A DNA stretch of 25,589 bases, taken from the NCBI GenBank assembly GCA_007121115.1, contig SKMI01000091.1, positions 1 to 25,589 on the forward strand, given 5' to 3'. Source of the DNA: Paracoccaceae bacterium (GTDB taxonomy: Bacteria; Pseudomonadota; Alphaproteobacteria; Rhodobacterales; Rhodobacteraceae). The translations under genes were made by a program, and so were the position numbers. Shown here piece after piece: positions 13,268 through 20,782 of the stretch (its first letter is position 1; the number at the start of each line of letters is the position of its first letter). The notes beneath the pieces were generated by a model. The model saw only the letters and a list, made by a program, of their open reading frames with translations. It was not told where the DNA came from and did not search any database.

Positions 13268-13747
13268 TCAGCCCCCGAAGTGCAGCACGCAGATCAGGGT
13301 GAAGAGGCGCCGCGCGGTGTCGATATCCATCTCGGCCTTGCCCTCCATCCGCTCCTGCAGAAGCCGCGCGCCCTCGTTGTGGATGCCGCGCCGGGCCATG
13401 TCGATCGCTTCGATCTGGCTTGGGGGCAGGCGCTTGACCGCGTCGAAGTAACTGCCGCAAATCTGGTAGTAATCCTTCACCACTTGCCGGAATGGTCCCA
13501 GACTGAGTTGAAATTGTGCAATTTCGGCGCCGTCCTCGGCGGCGATGTCGACCACCAGCCGCCGCTCGCGGATGGCCAGCGCCAGCCGGAAGGGACCGGT
13601 CGGCGCGGCCTGCCCGCCCCGCGCGGCCAGAATGAAGCTGTTGTCCTCCAGCAGGTCGAATATGGCGACCTTGCGCTCCTGCTCCACTTCGGGCGTGGGC
13701 GCGGGCAGGCCGCTGTCATTGATCTCGATATGGCAGATACGGTTCAT
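13268..13747 (-). CDS. UPF0262 family protein
   Basis: A 159-residue conserved alphaproteobacterial protein of unknown function. It is recognised by its opening MNRICHIEINDSGLPAPTPE, then EQERKVAIFDLLEDNSF, and by the later QVVKDYYQICGSYFDAVK and GIHNEGARLLQERM. No catalytic motif or membrane segment is seen; it is probably cytosolic and alpha/beta. GAGGGGAC before ATG 13747 supports the start. The stop codon abuts the start of the LMW phosphatase gene, so the two are almost certainly translated together. Confidence 0.9.
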   Translation of the reverse strand: MNRICHIEINDSGLPAPTPEVEQERKVAIFDLLEDNSFILAARGGQAAPTGPFRLALAIRERRLVVDIAAEDGAEIAQFQLSLGPFRQVVKDYYQICGSYFDAVKRLPPSQIEAIDMARRGIHNEGARLLQERMEGKAEMDIDTARRLFTLICVLHFGG

Positions 13748-13762
13748 CGCCGTCCCCTCGCC

Positions 13763-14056
13763 TCAGTCGGGTGCCACCTCTTCCACCACCACCAGATCGC
13801 GCTCGGACGCGCCGCGCGCATGCTCCAGAGCGGCCTGGTAGGCGGGCGAGTTGTAGCAGGCCACCGCCGCTTCCACCGACGGAAACCGCGCCACCACGTT
13901 GCGCGCGCGGTCGCGGCCCTCAAGCTGCACATGCCGCCCGGCACGGGCCAGGAACACGCCGCCATGCGCGGCAATCGCCTCGGTCGCCAGCGCGGCATAG
14001 CGGCCATAAGCCTCGGCGTCGGTCACATGGACATTGGCGATCCACAGCGCAGTCAT
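13763..14056 (-). CDS. DUF1330 domain-containing protein
   Basis: A 97-residue protein covering a single DUF1330 domain, a ferredoxin-like alpha/beta-barrel that usually dimerises. It is recognised by MTALWIANVHVTDAEAYGRY, the GGVFLARAGRHVQLEGRDR strand pair and VVARFPSVEAAVACYNSPAY. The function of the family is unknown. Its ATG overlaps the alaS stop (ATGA, 14053-14056), and the UPF0262 gene starts 15 bases after its stop, linking alaS to the downstream cluster. Confidence 0.9.
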   Translation of the reverse strand: MTALWIANVHVTDAEAYGRYAALATEAIAAHGGVFLARAGRHVQLEGRDRARNVVARFPSVEAAVACYNSPAYQAALEHARGASERDLVVVEEVAPD

Positions 14057-16707
14057 GGCCTCCCTCCGATCACATCCTCGGCGGCTTTCAGCGCGGCTTC
14101 GGCCTGCGCGATGTCGGCGCCGCCGCCCTGCGCCATGTCCGGGCGGCCGCCGCCGCCCTTGCCGCCCAGCGCCGTGACCGCCGCGCGGACCAGATCCACC
14201 GCCGAGAGCTTCCCGGTCAGATCCGGCGTCACCCCCGCCGCCACCGCCGGTTTCGCGCCCGTATCAGCGATCAGCACCACCGCGCCCGAGCCCAGTTTCG
14301 CCTTCATCTCGTCGATCACCGGCGGCAGGTCCTTTCCCGAAACGCCCTTGAGCACCTGGGCGATCAGCTTCACGCCCCCGACCTCGCGCGCCTCGGCCCC
14401 GCCGCTGCCGCCGCCGGTGGCCAGGTCCCGGCGCAGTTGCGCAACTTCGTTCTGCAACGCGCGGCGTTCGTCCATCAGTACGCGTACCCGGTCGGGCAAT
14501 TCGCTTGGCGGGGTTTTCAGCAGCGCCGCCGCCGTCTCCAGCCGCGTGGTCTGCGCGCGCAGGTGATCGAGCGCGGCCTGTCCGGTCAGCGCTTCCACAC
14601 GTCGCACCCCGGCGGCCGAGGCGCTGTCGCCCAGACAGACAAACGCACCGATGTCGCCCGTGCGCTCGACATGAGTGCCGCCACAGAGTTCGATGGAATA
14701 GGTGGCGCCATCCGTGCCCTTGCCGGAATTCGGCAGCGTGCCCATGGAGACCACGCGCACCTCGTCGCCGTATTTTTCGCCGAACAGTGCCTGGGCGCCG
14801 ATGGCCTCGGCCTCCTCCGGGGTCATGATACGGGTTTCCACGGGGGCGTTCTGGCGGATGAAGGCGTTGACCTCGGCCTCGACCTTGGCGAGTTCTTCGG
14901 CGCTTACCCCTTTCGCATGGCTGAAATCGAAGCGCAGCCGGTCCGGGGCGTTGAGCGAACCCTTCTGCGCCACGTGGTCCCCAAGCGCGCGGCGCAGGGC
15001 TTCGTGCAGCAGATGCGTGGCGGAATGGTTGGAGCGGATGGCGCGGCGGCGGGTGTGGGCGACTTCCAGCTTGACGGGCGTGCCGCGGCGCAGCGCACCT
15101 TCGGTCACGTGGGCCTGATGGATGAAAACGCCGGCGGCCTTCTGGGTGTCGCGCACCTCGGCCTCGCCGCCGTCCCAACGCAGGAACCCGGTGTCCCCAA
15201 CCTGCCCGCCGGATTCCGCATAAAACGGCGTCTGGTTGACCACTACCTGCACGGCGCCGTCGGCGCTGTCGGCCTCGGCGCCCTCGGCCACCAGCGCCAG
15301 CACTTCGCCTTCGGCGGTTTCGGTGTCGTAGCCCAGGAATTCGGTCGGCCCGAACCGGTCGGCCAGTTCCAGCCAGATGGCCGAATCCGCCGCTTCGCCC
15401 GAGCCCGCCCAGGCGGCGCGGGCCTTGGCCTTCTGCTCGGCCATGGCGGCGTCAAACCCCTCGACCTCGACCTTGCGGCCCTTCTCGCGCAGCGCGTCCT
15501 GCGTCAGGTCCAGCGGGAAGCCGTAGGTATCATAGAGCCGAAAGGCCGCGTCGCCGGGGAGCGTCGCGCCCTCGGGCAGCTTGTCCAGTTCTGCATCCAG
15601 AAGCTTCAGGCCCCGGTCCAGGGTCTGGCGGAAGCGGGTTTCCTCCAGCTTCAGCGTCTCCTCGATCAACGGTTTCGCCCGCACGAGTTCGGTGTAATGC
15701 GAACCCATCTTCCGGACCAGCGCCGCCACCAACCGGTGCATCACCGGGTCCTGCGCGCCCAGCATATGCGCGTGCCGCATGGCGCGGCGCATGATCCGGC
15801 GCAGCACATAGCCGCGCCCTTCGTTCGACGGCATCACCCCGTCGGCGATCAGGAAGGCGGTGGAGCGCAGGTGGTCGGCGATGACCCGGTGATGGATCTT
15901 GCCCTTGCCGTCCGGGTCGGTGCCGGTCGCCTGCGCGCTGGCCTCGATCAGCGACCGCATCAGGTCGGTGTCGTAGTTGTCATGCTTGCCCTGCAGAAGC
16001 GCGCCGATCCGTTCCAGCCCCATGCCGGTGTCGATGGACTGGTTCGGCAGGTCGGTCATCCGCCCATCGGCGTGCTGCTCGTTCTGCATGAAGACCAGAT
16101 TCCAGATCTCGATGAACCGGTCGCCATCCTCCTCCGCTGAGCCCGGCGGGCCGCCCCAGATGTGGTCGCCGTGATCAAAGAAGATCTCGGTGCAGGGGCC
16201 GCACGGACCGGTGGGGCCCATGCGCCAGAAGTTGTCATCGGTCGGGATGCGGATGATCCGGTCGTCGGACAGCCCCGCAACCTTCTTCCAGATCGCCGCC
16301 GCGTCATCGTCGGTGTGATAGATGGTGACCAGCATGCGGTCCGCCGGGATGCCGAAATCGCGGGTCAGCAGCTCCCAGGAAAAGGCGATGGCATCTTCCT
16401 TGAAATAGTCGCCGAAGCTGAAATTCCCCAGCATTTCAAAGAAGGTATGATGCCGCGCGGTGTAGCCGACGTTGTCGAGGTCGTTGTGCTTGCCGCCTGC
16501 GCGCACGCATTTCTGGCTGGTGGCGGCACGGACATAGTCGCGGTTCTCCAGCCCGGTGAAGACATTCTTGAACTGGACCATGCCCGAGTTGGTGAACATG
16601 AGCGTGGGGTCGTTGCGCGGCACAAGCGGGGAGCTGTCCACCACCGCATGGCCGTTGCGCGCGAAATAATCAAGGAAGGTCGAGCGGATGTCGTTCAGGC
16701 TTGCCAT
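14053..16707 (-). CDS. alaS: Alanine--tRNA ligase
   Basis: An 884-residue class II synthetase of full length. The N-terminal catalytic core carries RSTFLDYFARNGH, PTLMFTNSGMVQFKNVF and CVRAGGKHNDLDNVG (class II motif 2). The editing domain has its zinc ligands: His561 and His565 in HSATHLLHEAL, and Cys675 and His679 in CGGTHVERTGDIGAF. The C-terminal C-Ala domain follows (AVVLIADTGAKPAVAAGV, GGKGGGGRPDMAQGGG). It charges tRNA-Ala and clears mischarged Ser and Gly. The start at 16707 has GAAGG ten bases upstream. It lies downstream of recA in the same direction, a common bacterial arrangement, across a 283-base gap rich in hairpins. Confidence 0.98.
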   Translation of the reverse strand: MASLNDIRSTFLDYFARNGHAVVDSSPLVPRNDPTLMFTNSGMVQFKNVFTGLENRDYVRAATSQKCVRAGGKHNDLDNVGYTARHHTFFEMLGNFSFGDYFKEDAIAFSWELLTRDFGIPADRMLVTIYHTDDDAAAIWKKVAGLSDDRIIRIPTDDNFWRMGPTGPCGPCTEIFFDHGDHIWGGPPGSAEEDGDRFIEIWNLVFMQNEQHADGRMTDLPNQSIDTGMGLERIGALLQGKHDNYDTDLMRSLIEASAQATGTDPDGKGKIHHRVIADHLRSTAFLIADGVMPSNEGRGYVLRRIMRRAMRHAHMLGAQDPVMHRLVAALVRKMGSHYTELVRAKPLIEETLKLEETRFRQTLDRGLKLLDAELDKLPEGATLPGDAAFRLYDTYGFPLDLTQDALREKGRKVEVEGFDAAMAEQKAKARAAWAGSGEAADSAIWLELADRFGPTEFLGYDTETAEGEVLALVAEGAEADSADGAVQVVVNQTPFYAESGGQVGDTGFLRWDGGEAEVRDTQKAAGVFIHQAHVTEGALRRGTPVKLEVAHTRRRAIRSNHSATHLLHEALRRALGDHVAQKGSLNAPDRLRFDFSHAKGVSAEELAKVEAEVNAFIRQNAPVETRIMTPEEAEAIGAQALFGEKYGDEVRVVSMGTLPNSGKGTDGATYSIELCGGTHVERTGDIGAFVCLGDSASAAGVRRVEALTGQAALDHLRAQTTRLETAAALLKTPPSELPDRVRVLMDERRALQNEVAQLRRDLATGGGSGGAEAREVGGVKLIAQVLKGVSGKDLPPVIDEMKAKLGSGAVVLIADTGAKPAVAAGVTPDLTGKLSAVDLVRAAVTALGGKGGGGRPDMAQGGGADIAQAEAALKAAEDVIGGRP

Positions 16708-16726
16708 GCGAGTCGGGCCTTCGGTG

Positions 16727-16745
16727 GGGTCTGCGTTGCAGACCC
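16727..16745. other. Hairpin in the alaS leader
   Basis: GGGTCTGC (16727-16734) and GCAGACCC (16738-16745) pair perfectly over 8 bp with a 3-base loop, ending 19 bases before the alaS ATG. It would form in the 5' untranslated RNA close to the ribosome-binding site GAAGG. It may modulate alaS translation or protect the RNA end. No T-box or other known tRNA-sensing element is visible. Confidence 0.5.
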
Positions 16746-16806
16746 GTTTAGCCCTGCACCCGTTGGCTGTCCACTCCCCGCCCGCGCCTGCGCAGACGTC
16801 CCATCG

Positions 16807-16872
16807 GGTGCGCCCACTGCGCGCACCGGCCGATCATGCAATCCTGTGCGGCCCTGCGGTGAACGCAGGGCC
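16807..16872. other. Two hairpins in the recA-alaS intergenic region
   Basis: The first is GGTGCGC (16807-16813) with GCGCACC (16821-16827), 7 bp and a 7-base loop. The second is GGCCCTGCG (16850-16858) with CGCAGGGCC (16864-16872), 9 bp and a 5-base loop. The second lies 119 bases after the recA stop and is the best candidate for the recA transcript end, although no U-tract follows it on the minus strand. Confidence 0.45.
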
Positions 16873-16882
16873 AACGTTTGCC

Positions 16883-16988
16883 CGCGCCTCTCGGCAGCAA
16901 CAGGGACCGCGGTGCCGACCGGCCAGACTCGCGCGCGCGTCACGGTGGTCGCGCGGCGAAGCTGCCCCCGTGTCGCGCGCCTCTCGGC
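16883..16988. repeat. 13-base direct repeat downstream of recA
   Basis: CGCGCCTCTCGGC occurs at 16883-16895 and again at 16976-16988, 93 bases apart. The second copy forms a 5-bp hairpin (GCGCC TCTC GGCGC, 16977-16990) abutting the recA stop codon. The first can form a shorter version. The pair may be a small local duplication or a protein/RNA-processing site. Confidence 0.45.
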
Positions 16989-16990
16989 GC

Positions 16991-18055
16991 TCAGTCCTCG
17001 ACCATCGCGCCGTCATCCGCGCTCTGAAAATCCAGCCCATGCGCACCACGGATGCGGTCTTCGATCTCGGTGGCGATCTGGGGGTTGGATTTGAGGAACT
17101 GCTTGGCGTTCTCGCGCCCCTGGCCGATGCGTTCGTCACCATAGGAATACCAGGCACCGGATTTCTCCACCACGCCGGCCTTGACGCCCAGGTCCAGCAA
17201 TTCGCCTGTCTTGGAGATGCCTTCGCCATACATGATGTCGAATTCCACCTGCTTGAAGGGCGGCGCAACCTTGTTCTTGACGACCTTGACGCGGGTGGCG
17301 TTGCCCACCACCTCGTCGCGGTCCTTGATCGCGCCGATGCGGCGGATGTCCAGCCGGACGCTGGCATAGAATTTCAGCGCGTTACCGCCCGTGGTGGTTT
17401 CCGGGGAGCCGAACATGACACCGATCTTCATCCGGATCTGGTTGATGAAGATCACCATGCAGTTCGACCGCGCGATGGAACCGGTGAGCTTGCGCATGGC
17501 CTGGCTCATCAGCCGTGCATGGACGCCCACGCTGCTGTCGCCCATGTCGCCCTCAAGCTCGGCCTTGGGCGTGAGCGCGGCCACCGAATCGACGACCACC
17601 ATCGACACCGCGCCCGAGCGCACCAGCGTATCGACGATTTCCAGGGCCTGTTCGCCAGTATCGGGCTGCGAGATCAAAAGCTCATCCAGATCGACGCCCA
17701 GCTTGCGCGCGTATTGCGGGTCCAGCGCGTGTTCGGCATCGACGAAAGCGCAGACACCGCCCTTTTTCTGTTCCTCGGCCACCGCATGCAGGGTCAGCGT
17801 GGTCTTGCCCGAGGATTCGGGGCCATAGACCTCGACGATCCGGCCCTTGGGCAGCCCGCCGATTCCCAGCGCGATATCAAGGCCCAGCGAGCCGGTGGAG
17901 GTTGCTTCGATCTCGGCCACCGGGTTGTCGGCGCCCAGCTTCATGATCGAGCCCTTGCCGAACTGGCGTTCGATCTGCGCCAGCGCCGAATCGAGCGCCT
18001 TCTGGCGGTCTTGTGCACGTTTGTCGGTCATATCGAGGAGGTTCGCCACTGCCAT
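16991..18055 (-). CDS. recA: Recombinase RecA
   Basis: A 354-residue RecA. Walker A is GPESSGKT at residues 78-85, Walker B is VSMVVVDSVAAL, loop L1 is EGDMGDSSVGVHARLMSQA, and loop L2 is around INQIRMKIGVMFGSPETTTGGNALKFYAS. The C-terminus is acidic (SADDGAMVED), which normally restrains DNA binding. It forms filaments on single-stranded DNA for recombinational repair and induces the SOS response by promoting LexA self-cleavage. ATG 18055 has AAGGA nine bases upstream; ATG 18031 (MTDKRAQDRQK) is an alternative. An SOS box lies 50 bases upstream, so expression is probably LexA-controlled. Confidence 0.99.
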   Translation of the reverse strand: MAVANLLDMTDKRAQDRQKALDSALAQIERQFGKGSIMKLGADNPVAEIEATSTGSLGLDIALGIGGLPKGRIVEVYGPESSGKTTLTLHAVAEEQKKGGVCAFVDAEHALDPQYARKLGVDLDELLISQPDTGEQALEIVDTLVRSGAVSMVVVDSVAALTPKAELEGDMGDSSVGVHARLMSQAMRKLTGSIARSNCMVIFINQIRMKIGVMFGSPETTTGGNALKFYASVRLDIRRIGAIKDRDEVVGNATRVKVVKNKVAPPFKQVEFDIMYGEGISKTGELLDLGVKAGVVEKSGAWYSYGDERIGQGRENAKQFLKSNPQIATEIEDRIRGAHGLDFQSADDGAMVED

Positions 18056-18105
18056 TGGTCCTGATCCTTATTCCACAGCCTGCCGGGCGCGGCAATCGCT
18101 GGTTT

Positions 18106-18120
18106 GTTCTGTATGCGTTC
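18106..18120 (-). promoter_or_regulatory. Alphaproteobacterial SOS (LexA) box of recA
   Basis: On the plus strand GTTC-TGTATGC-GTTC (on the coding strand GAAC-N7-GAAC) is an exact match to the alphaproteobacterial LexA operator GTTCN7GTTC. It lies 50 bases before the recA start, where it would cover the promoter or transcription start. It is the only such box noticed in the regulatory gaps read here. Confidence 0.85.
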
Positions 18121-18216
18121 CCTCGCCCACCATGCGATCAAAACAGGAACATTTCAACAAAAATCGTCCTCCTTCACCTTGCGGCAGGATGGTTAAGCAA
18201 AGGTTGATGGCGGTGC

Positions 18217-18250
18217 TCAAAAGCACGAAGCCCCCGCGAAGGGGGCTTCG
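18217..18250 (-). terminator. Rho-independent terminator of clpA
   Basis: CGAAGCCCCC (18226-18235) and GGGGGCTTCG (18241-18250) pair over 10 bp with a GCGAA loop. On the minus strand the stem is followed by TGCTTTTG. It starts 21 bases after the clpA stop and separates clpA from the recA promoter. It is the clearest intrinsic terminator in the window. Confidence 0.85.
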
Positions 18251-18271
18251 GCAATCGCGCTGGCGGCACAA

Positions 18272-20596
18272 TCAGTCAGCGGTGAGCAGCGGCGGCTTGT
18301 TGCCGGTCAGCCGCGGCGCGCCGGGTTCGCTCAGTTGCAGGTCGATCGCATCGTCCTTGACCCCCACGCGGACCACGCCACCCTTTGTCAGCTTGCCGAA
18401 CAGCAGTTCCTCGGCCAGCGGCTTCTTGATGCTTTCCTGGATCACGCGGCCCAGCGGACGCGCGCCCATGCGGTCATCATACCCCTTCTCGGCCAGCCAT
18501 TCGGTGGCTTCCGGGGTCAGTTCGATGGTTACATTGCGGTCCATCAACTGCGCCTCGAGTTGCAGAACGAACTTCTCGACCACCTTCAGGATCACCTGCC
18601 GCGGCAGCGCGCCGAAGCTGATCACCGCGTCCAGACGGTTGCGGAATTCGGGCGAGAAGGTGCGTTCGATCGCCGCGGTATCTTCGCCCTCGCGCCGATC
18701 ACGGCCGAAGCCGATGGCGGCCTTTGCCAGTTCCGAGGCGCCAGCGTTCGAGGTCATGATAAGAATCACATTGCGGAAATCCACCTGCCGGCCGTTGTGG
18801 TCGGTCAGCTTGCCGTGATCCATCACCTGCAACAGGATGTTGTAGACATCCGGATGTGCCTTCTCGATCTCGTCCAGAAGCAGCACGCAATGGGGGTGCT
18901 GGTCCACGCCATCGGTCAGAAGCCCGCCCTGATCGAAGCCCACATAGCCCGGAGGCGCACCGATCAGGCGGCTGACGGCGTGCTTCTCCATGTATTCCGA
19001 CATGTCGAAGCGCAGCAGCTCCACGCCCAGTGTCTGCGACAACTGCTTGGCCACCTCGGTCTTGCCCACGCCGGTGGGCCCGGCGAAGAGGTAGTTGCCG
19101 ATGGGCTTTTCGGGTTCGCGCAAGCCCGCCCGGGCCAGCTTGATCGACGAGGACAGCGCCTCGATCGCCGCGTCCTGGCCGAAGACCACGCGCTTGAGCG
19201 TGCGCTCCAGATCGCGCAGCACCTCGGCATCGTCCTTGGAGACGTTCTTGGGGGGGATGCGGGCGATCTTGGCCACCACGGCCTCGATCTCCTTGGGCCC
19301 GATCGTCTTGCGCCGCTTCGATTCGGCCACAAGATGCTGCGCGGCACCGGCCTCGTCGATCACGTCGATGGCCTTGTCCGGCAGCTTGCGGTCGTTGATG
19401 TAGCGCGCCGAAAGCTCCACCGCCGTCTTGATCGCATCGTTGGTATAGCGAATCTCGTGGTGCTTTTCGAAATAGGGCTTCAGACCGCTGAGGATCTTGA
19501 CCGAATCCTCGACCGAAGGCTCCACCACATCGATCTTCTGGAACCGGCGGGATAGCGCGCGGTCCTTTTCGAAGTGCTGGCGGAATTCCTTGTAGGTGGT
19601 CGACCCCATGCAGCGCAGCTTGCCGCCCTGCAACGCGGGTTTCAGCAGGTTCGACGCATCCATCGCCCCGCCCGAGGTCGCCCCCGCACCGATCACGGTA
19701 TGAATCTCGTCGATGAAGAGCACCGCGTCCTCGTGATCCTCAAGCTCCTTCATCACCGATTTCAACCGTTCCTCGAAATCGCCGCGATAACGGGTGCCTG
19801 CCAGCAGCGCGCCCATGTCCAAGCTGTAGATGGTCGAATTGGCCAGCACCTCGGGAGTGTCGCCTTCGACGATCTTCTTGGCCAGACCTTCGGCGATGGC
19901 GGTCTTGCCCACGCCCGGATCACCCACCAGCAGTGGGTTGTTCTTGCGCCGACGGCATAGCACCTGGATGCAGCGCTCCACCTCGGCGGCGCGGCCGATC
20001 AGCGGGTCCACATCGCCCTTGCGCGACCGCGCGTTTAGGTCGACGCAGTACTTGGCCAGCGCGCTGTCCTTTTCCTCTTCCTTGGCAGCGCTTTCGGTCT
20101 GCTCGCCCTCGGACTGGTCCGCACCGGTGACCGGCCGGGACTGCGAGAACGCCGGGTTCTTGGCCACGCCATGGGCGATGAAATTGACCGCATCATAGCG
20201 GGTCATGTCCTGCTCCTGCAGGAAATAGGCCGCGTTCGATTCGCGCTCGGCAAAGATGGCGACCAGAACGTTGGCGCCCGTCACCTCGGTCCGGCCCGAG
20301 CTTTGCACGTGGATCGCCGCGCGCTGGATCACCCGCTGGAACGCCGCCGTCGGCACTGCTTCGGAGCCGTCAATATCTGTCACAAGCGAGGCAAGCTCTT
20401 CCTCGATGAAGGTCGTCAGGGTCTTGCGCAGCTGGTCCAGATCGACGTTGCAGGCGCGCATGACCTGTGCCGCGTCAGGCTCTTCCAGCAGCGACAGCAG
20501 CAGGTGTTCTAGGGTCGCGAACTCATGCCTGCGTTCGTTTGCAAGCGCGAGGGCGCCGTGGATGGATTGCTCCAGTGTTGTCGAGAACGATGGCAC
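18272..20596 (-). CDS. clpA: ATP-dependent Clp protease ATP-binding subunit ClpA
   Basis: A 774-residue Hsp100 unfoldase that feeds substrates to ClpP. The N-domain (about 1-145) contains two Clp repeats (TLEQSIHGALALANERRHEF). The first AAA+ module has Walker A GDPGVGKT at 225-232 and Walker B VLFIDEIHTVIGAG. The second has GPTGVGKT at 506-513 and VLLLDEIEKAHPDVYN. There is no ClpB-type middle coiled coil, and length and sequence fit ClpA. The start is GTG 20596, with AGGAG seven bases upstream; another GTG at 20602 is too close to that site. clpS, often next to clpA, is not in the window. A strong terminator follows the gene. Confidence 0.96.
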   Translation of the reverse strand: MPSFSTTLEQSIHGALALANERRHEFATLEHLLLSLLEEPDAAQVMRACNVDLDQLRKTLTTFIEEELASLVTDIDGSEAVPTAAFQRVIQRAAIHVQSSGRTEVTGANVLVAIFAERESNAAYFLQEQDMTRYDAVNFIAHGVAKNPAFSQSRPVTGADQSEGEQTESAAKEEEKDSALAKYCVDLNARSRKGDVDPLIGRAAEVERCIQVLCRRRKNNPLLVGDPGVGKTAIAEGLAKKIVEGDTPEVLANSTIYSLDMGALLAGTRYRGDFEERLKSVMKELEDHEDAVLFIDEIHTVIGAGATSGGAMDASNLLKPALQGGKLRCMGSTTYKEFRQHFEKDRALSRRFQKIDVVEPSVEDSVKILSGLKPYFEKHHEIRYTNDAIKTAVELSARYINDRKLPDKAIDVIDEAGAAQHLVAESKRRKTIGPKEIEAVVAKIARIPPKNVSKDDAEVLRDLERTLKRVVFGQDAAIEALSSSIKLARAGLREPEKPIGNYLFAGPTGVGKTEVAKQLSQTLGVELLRFDMSEYMEKHAVSRLIGAPPGYVGFDQGGLLTDGVDQHPHCVLLLDEIEKAHPDVYNILLQVMDHGKLTDHNGRQVDFRNVILIMTSNAGASELAKAAIGFGRDRREGEDTAAIERTFSPEFRNRLDAVISFGALPRQVILKVVEKFVLQLEAQLMDRNVTIELTPEATEWLAEKGYDDRMGARPLGRVIQESIKKPLAEELLFGKLTKGGVVRVGVKDDAIDLQLSEPGAPRLTGNKPPLLTAD

Positions 20597-20603
20597 GGTC
20601 ACG

Positions 20604-20608
20604 CTCCT
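20604..20608 (-). promoter_or_regulatory. Ribosome-binding site that sets the clpA GTG start
   Basis: AGGAG on the minus strand is 7 bases before GTG 20596 and only one base before the alternative GTG 20602. The protein then begins (M)PSFSTTLEQ, as in other ClpA. Confidence 0.65.
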
Positions 20609-20669
20609 GTATCTGGTCGCTGCGTCGGATGGGTCTGCTCATTCCCCGCAACAACTGTGAACCTCTGAT

Positions 20670-20710
20670 ATTAAACTTCGGTTTTCTGAGCGCGGCTTCA
20701 AGTTTTTTTT
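20670..20710 (-). promoter_or_regulatory. AT-rich clpA upstream region, candidate promoter
   Basis: In this GC-rich DNA the minus strand shows A8 (20710-20703), CTTGAAG (from 20702) and TTTAAT (20675-20670), the last about 75 bases before the clpA start. CTTGAA resembles a heat-shock sigma -35 and TTTAAT a sigma-70 -10, but the spacer between them is 20 bases, so they may not form one promoter. The A-tract could act as an UP-like or bent-DNA element. The promoter location is tentative. Confidence 0.3.
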
Positions 20711-20782
20711 CGTCCTGCCACACGATGCCGTGCGCAGCGTGGTATTCGCGCCCGAAAACTGCACATCCCCGGGTGCCCGGCG

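Noticed and set aside
13771..16140. 789-codon open frame on the plus strand, opposite alaS
   Set aside because: It mirrors the alaS codons in this GC-rich DNA; its protein is low-complexity and unlike any family, while alaS on the other strand is complete and unmistakable.
16708..16990. T-box or other known riboswitch before alaS
   Set aside because: No T-box sequence or anticodon-specifier arrangement is visible, and the class is rare outside Gram-positives.
20691..20710. T8 tract on the plus strand as a terminator
   Set aside because: No stem precedes it and no plus-strand gene ends there; on the minus strand it is an A-tract upstream of clpA.
20523..20782. Small open frame between recO and clpA (KKLEAALRKPKFNIRG)
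   Set aside because: It is a continuation of a shadow frame of recO into the AT-rich promoter region and runs into clpA; no independent start signal.
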